In this document: positions 34,796 through 45,172 of the stretch, piece by piece
Numbering within the stretch: the first letter of the stretch is position 1
How the letters are laid out: each line of letters opens with the position of its first letter
Source of the DNA: Dentipellis sp. KUC8613
Taxonomy: Eukaryota; Basidiomycota; Agaricomycetes; Russulales; Hericiaceae
Length of the DNA: 64,000 bases
Direction of reading: 5' to 3'
Assembly (NCBI GenBank): GCA_002286715.1
Contig: NSJX01000007.1
Span: 251,863-315,862 of the forward strand
Notes under the pieces: generated by a model
Told to the model about the DNA's origin: nothing
The model's database searches: none
The model's input: the letters and a program-made list of their open reading frames with translations, nothing else
Made by a program: the position numbers and the translations under genes

Positions 34796-36275
34796 AGCTG
34801 ACGCGCCGCCGCGCGTGCCTGCCGCCAGCCATCCCATTCGGAGTTCCCTACTTACTACGGACTACTAGGAGAGAGTCATGGATATTTTGTGAACGTGAAC
34901 CCTCGCTCTCGCCGGACTTTTACGCGTTACGCTTCGCCCACACGGACCCTGTAGCACACCCTCCTGTGCATCTTGCTTTCATTACAACCTACGCACACAT
35001 GCATCGCTTGTCGGCCACCCCCTTGCATACATACTGTCGTAATGCAACTAGCTTTTGTTGGAACATTCATTCGGCGTGACAATTAGGGTCTTGCGGCTGT
35101 GGTATCGGTGCATAGCAACATCCTGGCATCCTGACGGCGTCCGCATTCCGAGGTACAATTAATTCCCTGAACGGATCAGCAGCCAACGTTGGCCATGTTA
35201 TGCATCGTAGACCATTTCCCAAACAACGCGCAGGATGTCTCTTGGCTCGCAACGAAGTCACATCCTTAGCAACATAAACAAGAATGTGCCCGAGGCTCGA
35301 GGTCAATATCAATCCGAATTCTCACTGGCTCCCAAGTTTGCTGCCACAACTTTTGTTGGCTATCGTGTCCAAGAACATCCAAATTCTGGCTGAAAGTCTA
35401 GAAATTTTGACATATCATGTGTCAATTGCCAGATCCGTCTTGCCCTATTCAGCTGGGTCCTTGCGAGTCGCTTCACCAGTCCTTTTTCCAATCCTTCCCA
35501 GCCATTCGAACATCTCGTTGTAACAAATGTCGACGTCCTCTGTGTAAGACCAGCCTCTGACCAAAATACGCTTGATCCAACATCCCAAAGCACTGTACCC
35601 GTGGACGTTATGCGGTTATTGGACTGCCCAGGCTCCTTCCAGGACTCCGAGAGTTCTCTTCGACTCCAGGCTAGATGGTAACGCGGGGTCACATGGGTCA
35701 TGGCACTGTGCTGGCGTCTGGCGGTGGGTACGGTCTAAACGCGAGGAGATCACCATGGGTCTGCAGACCGCAGGTGTCCTGCGACCAGCTACGAAATACC
35801 TGGGTTTTTGTTATCGGATGTAACCGGCCAAAGGTACATAGAACGAGGGCAGGCATCAGACTTGTCACAGCGCTTCGACTAGAACAAACAACAGTCTCGA
35901 TGCGCCTACTGTCGTTCCTTACACACTGCAATCGCAAACCACACATACAAACACCATCACACATATATTACAATGAAACCGTGTGCTTGGTGGACGATGG
36001 ACGTGTGTGCCTTGTTCCCATTATTTCCCACCGAGTCCATGACGATCCTGCGTCCCTTCCCTTCGTCATCCGTTGACCTCTTCAAACCCCCCTTCAACGT
36101 GACTCAGGTTCGTGAGTAGTTGATTGTGTATTCCACGGTAGCTTCCGCTGATGCTCTTCTCCAAGCTGTATCGCGGTCTTTCCATCTAGTCACTGAGACG
36201 AGACCCTCGACAACTCGAATGCGTTTTTGATGGTGAGCACATCCAGAAAATTTGACTATAGAGCACACTCACAAC
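34796..36275. other. intergenic, about 1.5 kb without a gene
   Basis: Contains the 3' flank of the KRE9-like gene and the promoter of the membrane protein at 36276. Open frames on both strands are short and without known motifs. Base composition is closer to AT-neutral than in the genes. Confidence 0.55.
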
Positions 36276-37535
36276 ATGTATCATAACCAGGCAACCGCAC
36301 CCCAACCCGCCACAGACATGCGCGGCTTTGTCGCGGGGCCCTCCAACCGCGGCACGCTCGACATCCTCTGGTCCTGCGTCTCGACCATCATCATCTGCGC
36401 CTGGACGTCTCTGCACCCAGACGTATACATCCCCAAGAACGCCCGTCAGGCCGACTACCAAGCACTCCCAGGCAAATTTGCCCTCGCGCTCGTCATGCTC
36501 ATCGCGCCCGAGATGATCCTCGGGATCGTGGTCTCCGAGTTCCTCGAGGTGCACAACTTCGTGCGCGACGTCAACGCCGCGTTCCCCGTGTGCGCATGGA
36601 CGCTCACGGATGGGTACTTTGCCATCATGGACGGGTACATGTACGATGGGCATGTCGTAGACTCCGCGCAGGTGCTGGAGCTTATGCGCAGCGGCGCCAT
36701 CGACCCCGTCCCGTCCGACGTCAGCGGGCTGTGGGACCGCAGCAAGGCGAACTCGCTCGCAAAGCTCATTGCGTGTTTCCAGGTCACCTGGCTGATGGTG
36801 CAGTGCCTCGCGCGGACGGTCGAGGGTCTCCCGATGTCGACGCTGGAGCTCGGGACCGTCGGGTACGCGTTCATCACTATTGCTGCGTATGGCTTTCAGT
36901 GGCATAAGCCTAAGGACATCCGCACGCATACCATCCTGCGGCCCAAGGCGGACGCCGCTGCCAGTGCGGGGTCCGCGTCGTCCGTGCACTCTGCAGTGGA
37001 ATTGACGTCGATGGCGAACAACGCTGAGGACCATGCGGGAAGCACGCGTGGGTCTCACGAAATCGCACTGGAGGAGGAAGCGAACCAGCAAGACCACGAG
37101 CTCATTGATCTGGAAAGACAGAACAGCAGGAATACCAACAGTGGCAATACCCCGATATCGGCCCGTGCGCCTGACATATCATGGGCGGCCGCGCTGAGCA
37201 AAAAATACGAAGTGACCGTCGTCTACCTGGTCTTCGCGGTCGCGTCGCCCATCTACGGCGTCTGGCACTGTCTCGCGTGGAACTTCTCCTTCCCCTCGCG
37301 TGCCGAGATGTGGCTCTGGCGCATCGACTCCGTCGTCTGCGTCACCGCCGGCACCGCGTTCCTCCTGCTCTGCTGGTACTACCGGGAGAACGTCACCATA
37401 TGGATCGTGTGGATCGTGTTCGCCCACGTCACGACGCGGCTAATGATTCTGGTCGAGATGTTTATTGGGCTGAGGAGCCTGCCTGCAGGCGTGTTTGAGA
37501 CGGTGCGGTGGACTACGTTTATACCCCATATTTGA
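36276..37535 (+). CDS. multipass membrane protein of a fungal family of unknown function
   Basis: Single exon, 419 residues from the ATG at 36276. The opening GTLDILWSCVSTIIICAWTS is shared by a large family of uncharacterised agaricomycete membrane proteins. Further hydrophobic helices are LALVMLIAPEMILGIVV, GYAFITIAAYGF, YLVFAVASPIYGVWHCLAW, VCVTAGTAFLLLCWYY and IWIVWIVFAHVTTRLMILVE. A polar loop of about 110 residues in the middle is acidic and Asn-rich. Another exon upstream is possible, since a gtgagc donor at about 36234 and a cag acceptor at 36288-36290 would replace the first few residues. Function unknown. Confidence 0.75.
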   Translation: MYHNQATAPQPATDMRGFVAGPSNRGTLDILWSCVSTIIICAWTSLHPDVYIPKNARQADYQALPGKFALALVMLIAPEMILGIVVSEFLEVHNFVRDVNAAFPVCAWTLTDGYFAIMDGYMYDGHVVDSAQVLELMRSGAIDPVPSDVSGLWDRSKANSLAKLIACFQVTWLMVQCLARTVEGLPMSTLELGTVGYAFITIAAYGFQWHKPKDIRTHTILRPKADAAASAGSASSVHSAVELTSMANNAEDHAGSTRGSHEIALEEEANQQDHELIDLERQNSRNTNSGNTPISARAPDISWAAALSKKYEVTVVYLVFAVASPIYGVWHCLAWNFSFPSRAEMWLWRIDSVVCVTAGTAFLLLCWYYRENVTIWIVWIVFAHVTTRLMILVEMFIGLRSLPAGVFETVRWTTFIPHI

Positions 37536-37765
37536 CAATGGATGTATCCAGGTTCAAGAGGATGGTTACGACAGGGATGGACAGGTTATGGGTACATTCA
37601 AGTTCATTTCCCGAGGGCGCTCTTTAATGCTGAATATACAGGTCAATTGAAAATAGAACTGTGAGATGAGTGATTGCTGATAGTCAATAAAGCTGAAAGC
37701 CAGCTCTCAATGTCGTAAGTAACAGGCTTCGTAAATTCAAGAAAGGGTACATGAACGTCAGTAGA

Positions 37766-38669
37766 TCAAGCCTTTTTTGCCCTCGAGGTGCTTTGCGCAA
37801 GACGCAGAGAGCCCGCGATATGTCCGTACGAGTCGTACATGAGCCAAAGGGGGATAACAACCCAGCTGCGAAACATGGTGATCAGTCAGACAGAAACATC
37901 ATAGCATCGAGCAGGAAGCGGAACGCACATAGTGTTCATGAACTGCAGACAAGCATCATCAAAATCGGTTCAAAAAACAACGAAGTAGCAACACTCACGA
38001 AAAGATACACCCAGAGGTACAGCGCGTTCGAGGTATTCAAATTCGGGCTACCCGTGAGCCACTCCGGGCAGAACGTCATCCATCCGCCGTACAGCTCGGC
38101 GGTGCTCAGCACGACGAGCCAGTAATGCCGCGCGGGGTCGTCCCTCACGATCTGATATACAATATACAGCGCGAGTGGGCCCGCGCCGAGCACGGTGAGG
38201 ATCTCGAGCGAGACGACGGTCTCGTCGGAGAATCCCCAGCGGAAGTCTGCTGCGGCGTATTCGCGCCCTGTGCAGTAGCGTGAGGGGAGCGGAGAAAGCG
38301 ACGGGTGGTAGAAGCACGCACACATCTCAGCGAACGGCCCTGTGCTCGTGTTCACCTGCCGCCCGAACGTCGAGAGCCATAAGAACGAACCCTCAAAGAT
38401 GAAGTGGATGAGCGCGTCGAAAGTCTGCTCCAGCCCCAAAATAACAATGTTTCCACGCGTCTCCCATCAGTACAAATGCATATTCAGCACAGAGGATAAT
38501 GGGCGCAGCGCACCAGCCAGATAAACGTGAACCGGTCCTGTGTGCGCGCGGTCTTGGGCAGGAGCGCACGCGACGCGGTGTACGCGACGAGACCGATGCC
38601 GACCACGCCGGCGAGGGAGAACGCAGAGGTTGCGGTGAATATAGATGGGGATGTAGAGGTCTCAGGCAT
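37766..38669 (-). CDS. EBP-like sterol delta8-delta7 isomerase (EXPERA domain)
   Basis: Emopamil-binding-protein family, ER membrane enzymes that shift the sterol ring double bond. Five exons (38669-38514, 38424-38322, 38267-37999, 37942-37929, 37865-37766) give 213 residues. Key motifs are the second helix FDALIHFIFEGSFLW with the active-site His and Glu, WREYAAADFRW, VVSLEILTV, and the signature STAELYGGWMTFCPEWL followed by TGSPNLNTSNALYLWVYLF. The last helix is NTIWVVIPLWLMYDSYG with conserved Asn and Trp. The tail is Lys-rich (RAKKA). In yeast the C-8 isomerase is Erg2, a different family, so this may be an extra or alternative isomerase. Exon 4 is just 14 nt. Confidence 0.85.
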
Positions 38670-38918
38670 GGTGGGAGGTTGGATGAGAGTCGCGAGTACT
38701 GCGCGCCGTGCACAAGCGTGGGGGTGGGGTGCCAGTACTAGCTAGTAGCTTCGCAGAAGCACACGCGTGAGAGTCGCGTCACGCGCACGTGCACGACGCG
38801 GTGCTCTCGCAGATGTAAATTATCTTCCAGCTCTCCCCGTCTCGCATCTCCTTCCCTCCAACGTTCACCGAATCGTTCTCGTAGAATGTCCCTTGAGCAG
38901 AATAAAACGGAACGATAA
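38670..38918. other. promoter of EBP-like gene up to the mobile block
   Basis: GC-rich 5' flank of the minus-strand EBP-like gene with a run of cacgcg/gtgcac motifs (38760-38805). It ends where the 36 bp repeat begins. Confidence 0.45.
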
Positions 38919-38954
38919 TAAAATGACGAGAGTGGGATTTGAACCCACGCCCTT
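38919..38954 (+). repeat. left direct repeat: tRNA-Leu 3' fragment (attR-like)
   Basis: Exact 36 bp copy of 45173-45208. On the minus strand it is the last 31 nt of tRNA-Leu (part of the variable arm, the whole T arm, the acceptor 3' strand and discriminator) followed by TTTTA. The match continues leftward for six more bases with one mismatch (cgataa versus cgatag). The tRNA 5' part is missing here, so this copy cannot be a tRNA gene. Confidence 0.8.
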
Positions 38955-39019
38955 GAGTCGTACACATGGTTCGAGTCCCCACTCCATCACCACCTTCCTA
39001 TTCGGTCGGTGGCTGCTGT

Positions 39020-39200
39020 GCAGAAGCTCAGGCGAGCGCAGCGAGCAGAGCTTCTGCCCAGGCTCTCCCGTGTCACTCAAGCCCCGATCACCTCTCCGTC
39101 TCGTCACTCCATGCAGAAGCTCAAGCGAGCGCAGCGAGCAGAGCTTCTGCCAAGGCTCTCCCGTGTCGCTCAAGCCCCGACCACCTCTCGTCACTCGGCT
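39020..39200. repeat. two 93 bp tandem repeats with hairpins
   Basis: Two copies start at 39020 and 39113. Each opens with a stem-forming palindrome: gcagaagctc, a GCGAGCGCAGCGAGCA spacer, then gagcttctgc. The rest (ggctctcccgtgtc and onward) is also repeated with few changes. This lies just inside the left end of the element. Confidence 0.75.
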
Positions 39201-39220
39201 TGCTCATGTCGTCGACGGTG

Positions 39221-39930
39221 GCAGGCATTTCTGCAACGAGAATGAGTCAGAGTACCTTCAGAACGTGAGGTGCGTCTGCGGATCTTCTGCAAAGGCTAGC
39301 TCGTGTCGCTCAATCGTCGCTCACACAGCTGGAATCGCTCGCATTGCTCGCATCGGTCACGTCGGTCGCATCTCGTGTCGCTCGTGTCGCTCGATCGTCG
39401 GCATCGCCCATATCGCATCGCTCGCAGCCGTCAGCCCGCACCTACATGCGGCCACCACCTTCCTATTTTGTCCGACCATCACCTTCTTATTTCGAGTCTC
39501 CTGCTGTGGTGCAGAACCTCAAGCATGCGCTGGTGTCGACGGCGGCGGGCATTTCTGCAGCGAGAACGAGTCAGTGTACATTGCAGAACGTGAGGTGCAT
39601 CTGCAGATCTTATGCAAAGGCTCGCTCGCGTCGCTCAATCGCCTCTCACAAAGCTCGAATCGCTCGAATCGCTGGCATCGCTGGCATCGCTGGCATCTCG
39701 TGTCGCTTGATCGGCGGCATCGCCCTCATCGCACTGCTCGCAGCCATCACCCCGCACCTACATCCGGCCGCCACCTTCCCATTTCGTCCAACCATCACCT
39801 TCTTATCTCGAGTCTCTGGCTGCGGTGCAGAACCTCAAGCACGCGCTCATGTCACAAACGGCAGCGGGCATTTCTGCAACGAGAATGGGTAGAAGTGTGT
39901 CTGCAAATCTTCTGCAAAGGCTCGCTCATG
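39221..39930. repeat. tandem repeat of about 320 bp, two copies plus a partial
   Basis: The landmark gcaggcatttctgcaacgag recurs at 39221, 39545 and 39864 with small changes, each followed by a similar segment (cttctgcaaaggctcgctc and onward). Within each unit are short cgctcg/tcgctggca repeats. Non-coding as far as I can see, though long open frames run through it because the period and composition avoid stops. Confidence 0.7.
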
Positions 39931-40509
39931 CCCGCAGAAGGTGGTTGTGTCTGTACCCTCCGCTTTAGGAGTGGACTGTATCATCCCTCCCTTACACACG
40001 CGATCTCCACGGTCTCGCAAATGCAGAACACATCTTTTGCGTGAGACGCTGTGCGACGCTGCGCGACGCGGCGCGCGGACGTTCGCCTGCGCGAGACGCT
40101 TGATGGATCTTGCCATCGCACCCGCGCTGCCGTACCTGCGGGTTCTCTGGTTGTCGGCACACGGTGGTGTTGCCACTTTTGGCGCTATGGGTGTCAGAGT
40201 GGATCTTGCTGCACTTGCAACAAGTCGGCCCTGGATGCATGCCAACCCCGATTCGGTACATGCTTGTGTGACGCCCACCGACCTTCTCCGTGCTCTCTCA
40301 TCACTGGCTCAACATGGATAGATGTCCTTGTTGCTGGTCCCTAAATACATGCCGAGTGTGCCCCGAAATGAAATCCCTCGTCGTCCTCCTCACACGGTAC
40401 CCCGCCTGCCATGTTTCCAGTTCCCAGCCGTGCAAATTTTGCGACTGTGCGTACCCTCTCCTTCCGCTCAGTAGCTTGATGCTGATGTCCGTCGCCAAAG
40501 ACGTTGGCC

Positions 40510-40590
40510 GACGCTGCGCCCGCTGCTGCTGCGCCCGCTGCCGCTGCGCCCGCTGATGCTGCGCCCGCTGACGCTGCGCCCGCTGATGCT
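40510..40590 (+). repeat. 15 bp tandem repeat coding Ala/Pro/Asp
   Basis: Five to six near-identical units of gctgatgctgcgccc. In the recombinase frame they read APADA repeats; in another frame Cys/Arg. Slippage-prone sequence at or before the recombinase start. Confidence 0.75.
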
Positions 40591-41385
40591 CTGTCCGCCG
40601 GGGCGTCGGCACTCCTGGGGCTCGGGATCCCTATCTACGACCCCAATGCACCGCAGATGGCCCCCCCTCTGCCGAACCTTGCCAAATGCAAGGGCGGGAC
40701 GGCCAAACTCTTTGCGCGCCTGCGCGCCTTTGCCCAGGAGGACGGTGTGCCGTGGCAGGAGCGTCTCAAGGCAATTGAAGACATGGCAAATACACCCAAG
40801 GAGACAGGCAACCCGATGGCCATCTTTGGTCGCCTTCAAACCCTTCGCATATGGGACGAGTACGCTACGCACAGGGGCATCAAGCCCCACCAACACTGGC
40901 ATCCTTCCGTGGTATCGCATCTTGCCGTTCCCTACCTTCATCTCCGGGTGCGTTCCTTGGCTTGCCATCATCTCTGCTGCCTCACCCCATTTGCAGACGT
41001 TCCACACCCCCGGCCGTGCCGGTGCAACTCATGTCAAGGCATCCACTGTTCGGTCCTGGCAAGCTCATCTGGTTCACTGCATCCTCACGTACACCCATGA
41101 TCCCGTCACCGGAGCGAAATGTGGTTCAGAGCTGATCACCACAGGGGGGCTCTTTGAACGGCTCGAACAGGCTCGCATATTCCGTGAGCCCTGTGTTTCC
41201 AATCCCCGCGCTGCCATCGCTGACGTCTTTCAGTCACACATCACTTGAACCTGAGCCGCAAGCGCAACCCGGTCCAATACTTTGGCCGCGCAGAAGCCAA
41301 GCTTCAACTCGAGGAGGCACTCAGGGTCCCTCTCGGCCGCATCGTCAAGCTTCAGAGCGGGGCGGTCATCGCCATCAGTCTCCAT

Positions 41386-41397
41386 CAGGAAAAATAA
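41386..41397 (+). repeat. left terminal inverted repeat of nested element
   Basis: caggaaaaataa, reverse complement of 44153-44164. Confidence 0.85.
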
Positions 41398-41497
41398 CCC
41401 TTACTATATAGCACTCTATAGTATACATAACCCTGATAGGGCCATAGCAAGGTATCCATCTTTCGTAGCTATAGATTTACCCCTTCCTCTATGATAG

Positions 41498-41613
41498 TGC
41501 TATGGCTGCTATGGAATAAGGCACCCTGCTATGGCTGCTATGGAATAAGGTACCCTGCTATGGCTACTATGGAATAAGGTACCCTGCTATGGCTGCTATG
41601 GAAGAAGGTACCC
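41498..41613 (+). repeat. 29 bp subterminal tandem repeat, four copies
   Basis: Units start at 41498, 41527, 41556 and 41585, based on tgctatggctgctatgg then aataaggtaccc with one or two changes each. A related ctatggctgctatggctgctatgg run lies near the other end (44057-44080), so these are subterminal motifs of the nested element and may bind a transposase. Confidence 0.85.
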
Positions 41614-43538
41614 TACTATGTACATAGGTACCTTGCTATCACTACTATCACTGCTTCATACAGCCTGGAGGCTACAGGAGCTATGTGGTCAGTGTATCAT
41701 ACACAGTATTTATACAACTATTAAGATTGTAGATTGAAATGATAGAAATAAATTCACTCAATTACATTTGAATCAACAATGATAATGAAGATATGAGATT
41801 TCAAGAGGCTATATAATACATAACACAAAATGCCACATATACTAACAAAGCCTCCCACTACACCCAACATCACACTACAAAGATGTCCTGCAGGAATATC
41901 AACAATCATGTCTAGTACAAAAGAAAAGGAAAAGACACACCATGCACATCATCCTAGACATACCACAAGAGATGATTAGCTTATCATACCATAGGATAAC
42001 CTACATGAATATCAGCAACCATGATAGAAAACAATAAGAGAGGACATACTTGATCAATACATGGGGCTACAGAACATGAAGGAGAACAGCAGAATGGACT
42101 TACAAACACAGAGTGCAGATTGGCGGAGACAGGGGAGGGCATCGGCACACTGACAAGCTAGCACTGAGCAAGTGTACGGGATCAGCGAGCACACACGAGC
42201 GAGCGGGGAGACACATACACGATGGCCCAAAGACGCGATGGGGCGAGAGCGAGCGAGGCGCAGACGCGCGTCGACAAGAGCGCGTGTGAGCAAGAACGCG
42301 TATCGAGGAGCGCGCCCGGTGAGCTTGCACCCATAGCGCGCAGATGGGCTAGGGAGTGAATGAGGGATTGGGGAGGATGAGGGTGCCGGCCGTACATACT
42401 ACATTGCCTTGACGCAGCACGCGGCGTGTTGAGGTACAGGCAGGACAGGAAGGGGGGAGGGATGACAGGAAGGGGGAAAGACGAAGAGGGAAGGAAGAGA
42501 GAAGAAGGCACGACGCGTCGTGCTGATGATGTGGCAGCAAGCGCCCGCGATGCGCACGGACCAGCGCACCTGTCGGCAACATCCGTGTGGCGCGCGGTCC
42601 ACCGTTGAATTGAATATACAGCATAGCGTAAATTCCAGTAAAGTACGAGATTATTAGACGGTGTATATGAGCATATGAGAAACGTACCTGTAATTTTAAG
42701 AAGTAATTGATTGAATTTTAATCGATACAAGGCGCGACGAACGTCAACACGCTATGTTTTGCATAAGTCGCGTCGTCCAAAGACGACTGACTATTAATTC
42801 AAGAGACTAATATGAGTCTTTCTGGTGATCATATTCACTGTATATTGTGAAATTCATACACATAGTACATCTACTTGCCTTACTATCGTACGAATATAAT
42901 CTCTATTTAATATGTTTTATTGCGCTTCAAAGGAGAGTCTCGAGTAGTCGAGGAACGGCGTGCGGCAACTGCCGACGGGCCCGTTGCCACTGCGACTTGT
43001 CGCTCTCCTCTTTCCTCTCCCTCTCAACACACCCTCGTCTCTGCTCCCTCCGCCGCCCGCCGCCTGGACTACCACACACGCCCCGCAAACGTCAACGATA
43101 CGATCGTCACGGCGTTAGAAAGGGTATTGTAGGGCCCGCGACGACCCAGGTACGTCGCTTCGACAACACGCTCAGCGTGTCACAGCGCGCCCGACCGCTG
43201 ACACCGCCTCTCCTCTCTAGCCTCGCGACGGCAGTGCCACGTCACCGCCCTCGCTCTTCTGGTAGTGCACCACGCCTTCCCGCACGCTCGTGCTCCCAGT
43301 CGCGCGCCACGTACGTCGCCATGGCGCCTGCATTGGCGCCTCACCTCGTCGCGCGCACTTTGCGTCGCCGCCGCGATCCTTTCGTGCTCGGCTCCGTGTG
43401 CTCTTGCCTGCGCGCTCGGCACCCATGATCTCCGGCAAGCACGATCATATCCGCTTCCGGTGCCCTCATCCCCTCGCGCCACGCCCTCTCTGCACGCCTC
43501 GTGCGTCGTGCCTCCCTATGCGTATCTGGCCCCCGCCC

Positions 43539-43668
43539 GCGTCATTGCGCCGTTCCGCCCGCATGCGTCATTGCGCCGTTCCGCACGCCCGCGTCATCGC
43601 GCCGTCCCGCCCACACGTATCATCGCGCCATTCCGCACGCACGCGTCATCGCGCCGTTCCGTCTGCCC
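43539..43668 (+). repeat. 26 bp tandem repeat, five copies
   Basis: Units gcgtcatcgcgccgttccg plus seven variable bases start at 43539, 43565, 43591, 43617 and 43643. Located in the GC-rich interior of the nested element. Confidence 0.85.
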
Positions 43669-44152
43669 TCGTACACCCGCACGCCCTGGTCGCGGTGTCC
43701 GCGTTTGTACCGTCATGTTATCTGGTCTTGATCCATGCCCTTCCTTGCATGCTCAGCACTTGTCCCTGCCTGCTTGAACTTCACATACATACTTCTTTGT
43801 AGGAGCCTGAATGTACTACTGTGTTTGTGTTGCAGGAGCAACTGTATATGTATTAGTCCATCTTGTTATTGAAGAATTATGAATAAATTCTAGTTATTTA
43901 TTATGTCTTAGAATCTGATGTCTGGGAAGTTCAAATGATATGTAGCTTATAGTAGTCTCATAGTATGCATAGTCTATGGTGGCAGCTATGCAAGGCTATA
44001 GAACATTGGCTTGGAATTGTATAGCCTATAGATACTATAGAACTATTCACCTTGGCTATGGCTGCTATGGCTGCTATGGAGCAGTCTATAGCTGACTCAC
44101 CTTTTCAATAGCATTCATAGTATACATAATATAGTGGTGGCTATAGAATTCC

Positions 44153-44164
44153 TTATTTTTCCTG
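44153..44164 (-). repeat. right terminal inverted repeat of nested element
   Basis: ttatttttcctg, reverse complement of 41386-41397, followed by the AT duplicate. Confidence 0.85.
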
Positions 44165-45172
44165 ATGTCATCACCGCTGTACGGCCCGGCACACTTGGTG
44201 CCTCCAACGAAGCCTACCGCGATCGTGGACGCGTGAGTGACAGGAGGCTGCATGATCTATGCGTGTACTCACCACACCGGACAGTATATGAAACTGTCCC
44301 ATGTCAAATTTGAACGCATTGCGTCTGGGTGCATTCGTGTGCATCTCAATTTTGATGTCTGGAAGGCACGTATCCATGCCCGTCATTGGCGCCGTCCGTC
44401 CTGCTGACCGCGTGGACAGGGCAATGCCGACAGTGCCAAATGCAAGGACCGGCACTTCATCCTGGACCCTGTCAGCAAAGCCCACAACGTGTTTCTTGAG
44501 CCAGCGATCTGGATCCTTGCCTATCTATGGGCACGGGGCGCGTTTGGAGACGTGATGGGTCAAACTGACTTGCTCATGGCCAATCGCTCACGGGCCATGC
44601 AGTCCCTTCATCACCTCCTTTTTGACCGATCCACATATCTCAACATCCGAGAAGATATGCTCGACGAGCCCTTGTGCGTTGTTTGCATGCATGCTCACGC
44701 GTCTACTCACCTCCGGGCCAGTTTTCTGGAGATGGAGCATGGGGGCCTTGGATTGACAAACAAGCCAGCCCTCGCCAGCCATCTGTCCCAGGCCATCCGC
44801 ACTTTGGCCATCCATGCTGGGCTCCCGTCTACCGGGCTTTATGCATACCGCCGTGATGGCGGCAACTATGTACGCACCCTCACCGTCCCTCCACAGATAC
44901 CCACTTATGTTCATCAGTATGGCGTTGTTCTCGGCCGCGACCAAGCGTCCCTCATCCTGGATCATCTCCAGACAGTCTTTGACGACACCTACTCTCTTCG
45001 TTTAAAAAATGTTCCGCTAGTAGGTGTACGCCTGGGTGACTATGATGACGAGCAGACAAACATCATGCGTGTGCGTAGAGTCCCTGCCTCACGTCATCCT
45101 GCACTCACCGTTCATGGCTAGGATGGCCTCCAAAGAAATTTTCGTCTCTCGGCGGCTGTTACCGCCCGATAG

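Larger units (their letters stand above)
41386..44164. mobile_element. nested DNA element with 12 bp TIRs and AT target duplication
   Basis: Left end caggaaaaataa (41386-41397) and right end ttatttttcctg (44153-44164) are perfect inverted repeats. The dinucleotide AT stands on both sides (41384-41385 and 44165-44166). Removing 41386-44166 joins ISLH to VITAVRPG in one frame inside the recombinase, which proves the insertion borders well. Near the ends are repeats of the ctatggctgctatgg type. The interior has AT-rich zones and GC-rich zones with no recognisable transposase, so the 2779 bp copy is probably non-autonomous. The superfamily is not assigned. Confidence 0.85.
40504..45121 (+). pseudogene. 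DUF3435-like tyrosine recombinase gene, split by a nested element
   Basis: Predicted DNA strand-exchange enzyme of the outer element. Exon parts are up to 40947, 40997-41183, 41234-41385, then after the insertion 44167-44232, 44285-~44355 and ~44420-45121. Introns at 40948, 41184 and 44233 are 49-52 nt and keep phase. The N-terminal DNA-binding half includes WDEYATHRGIKPHQHWH and VKASTVRSWQAHL. The catalytic half has the box I Arg in ITAVRPGTLGAS (codon 44182), HFILDPVSKAHNVFLEP, the Arg of YAYRRDGGNYV (44849-44854), His in ILDHLQTVF (44963) and the candidate nucleophile Tyr in DDTYS (44990), then LKNVPLVGVRLGDY. The first in-frame ATG is 40657, but an Ala/Pro repeat reads upstream of it. One join, about 44356-44419, needs a weak donor or hides a frameshift. 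The family name rests on motif recall. Confidence 0.7.

Noticed and set aside
39020..39930. CRISPR-like array
   Set aside because: Units are long tandem copies without unique spacers, in a eukaryotic genome.
38767..40044. Long plus-strand frame of 425 residues
   Set aside because: Crosses the tRNA fragment and the tandem repeats and reads as Ser/Arg/His repeats; not a protein gene.
42054..42730. Minus-strand open frames in the nested element
   Set aside because: Cys/Ser/Arg-rich, no domain, explained by stop-poor GC-rich repeats.
43180..43802. Plus- and minus-strand frames over the 26 bp array
   Set aside because: They simply translate the tandem repeat; several frames are open at once.
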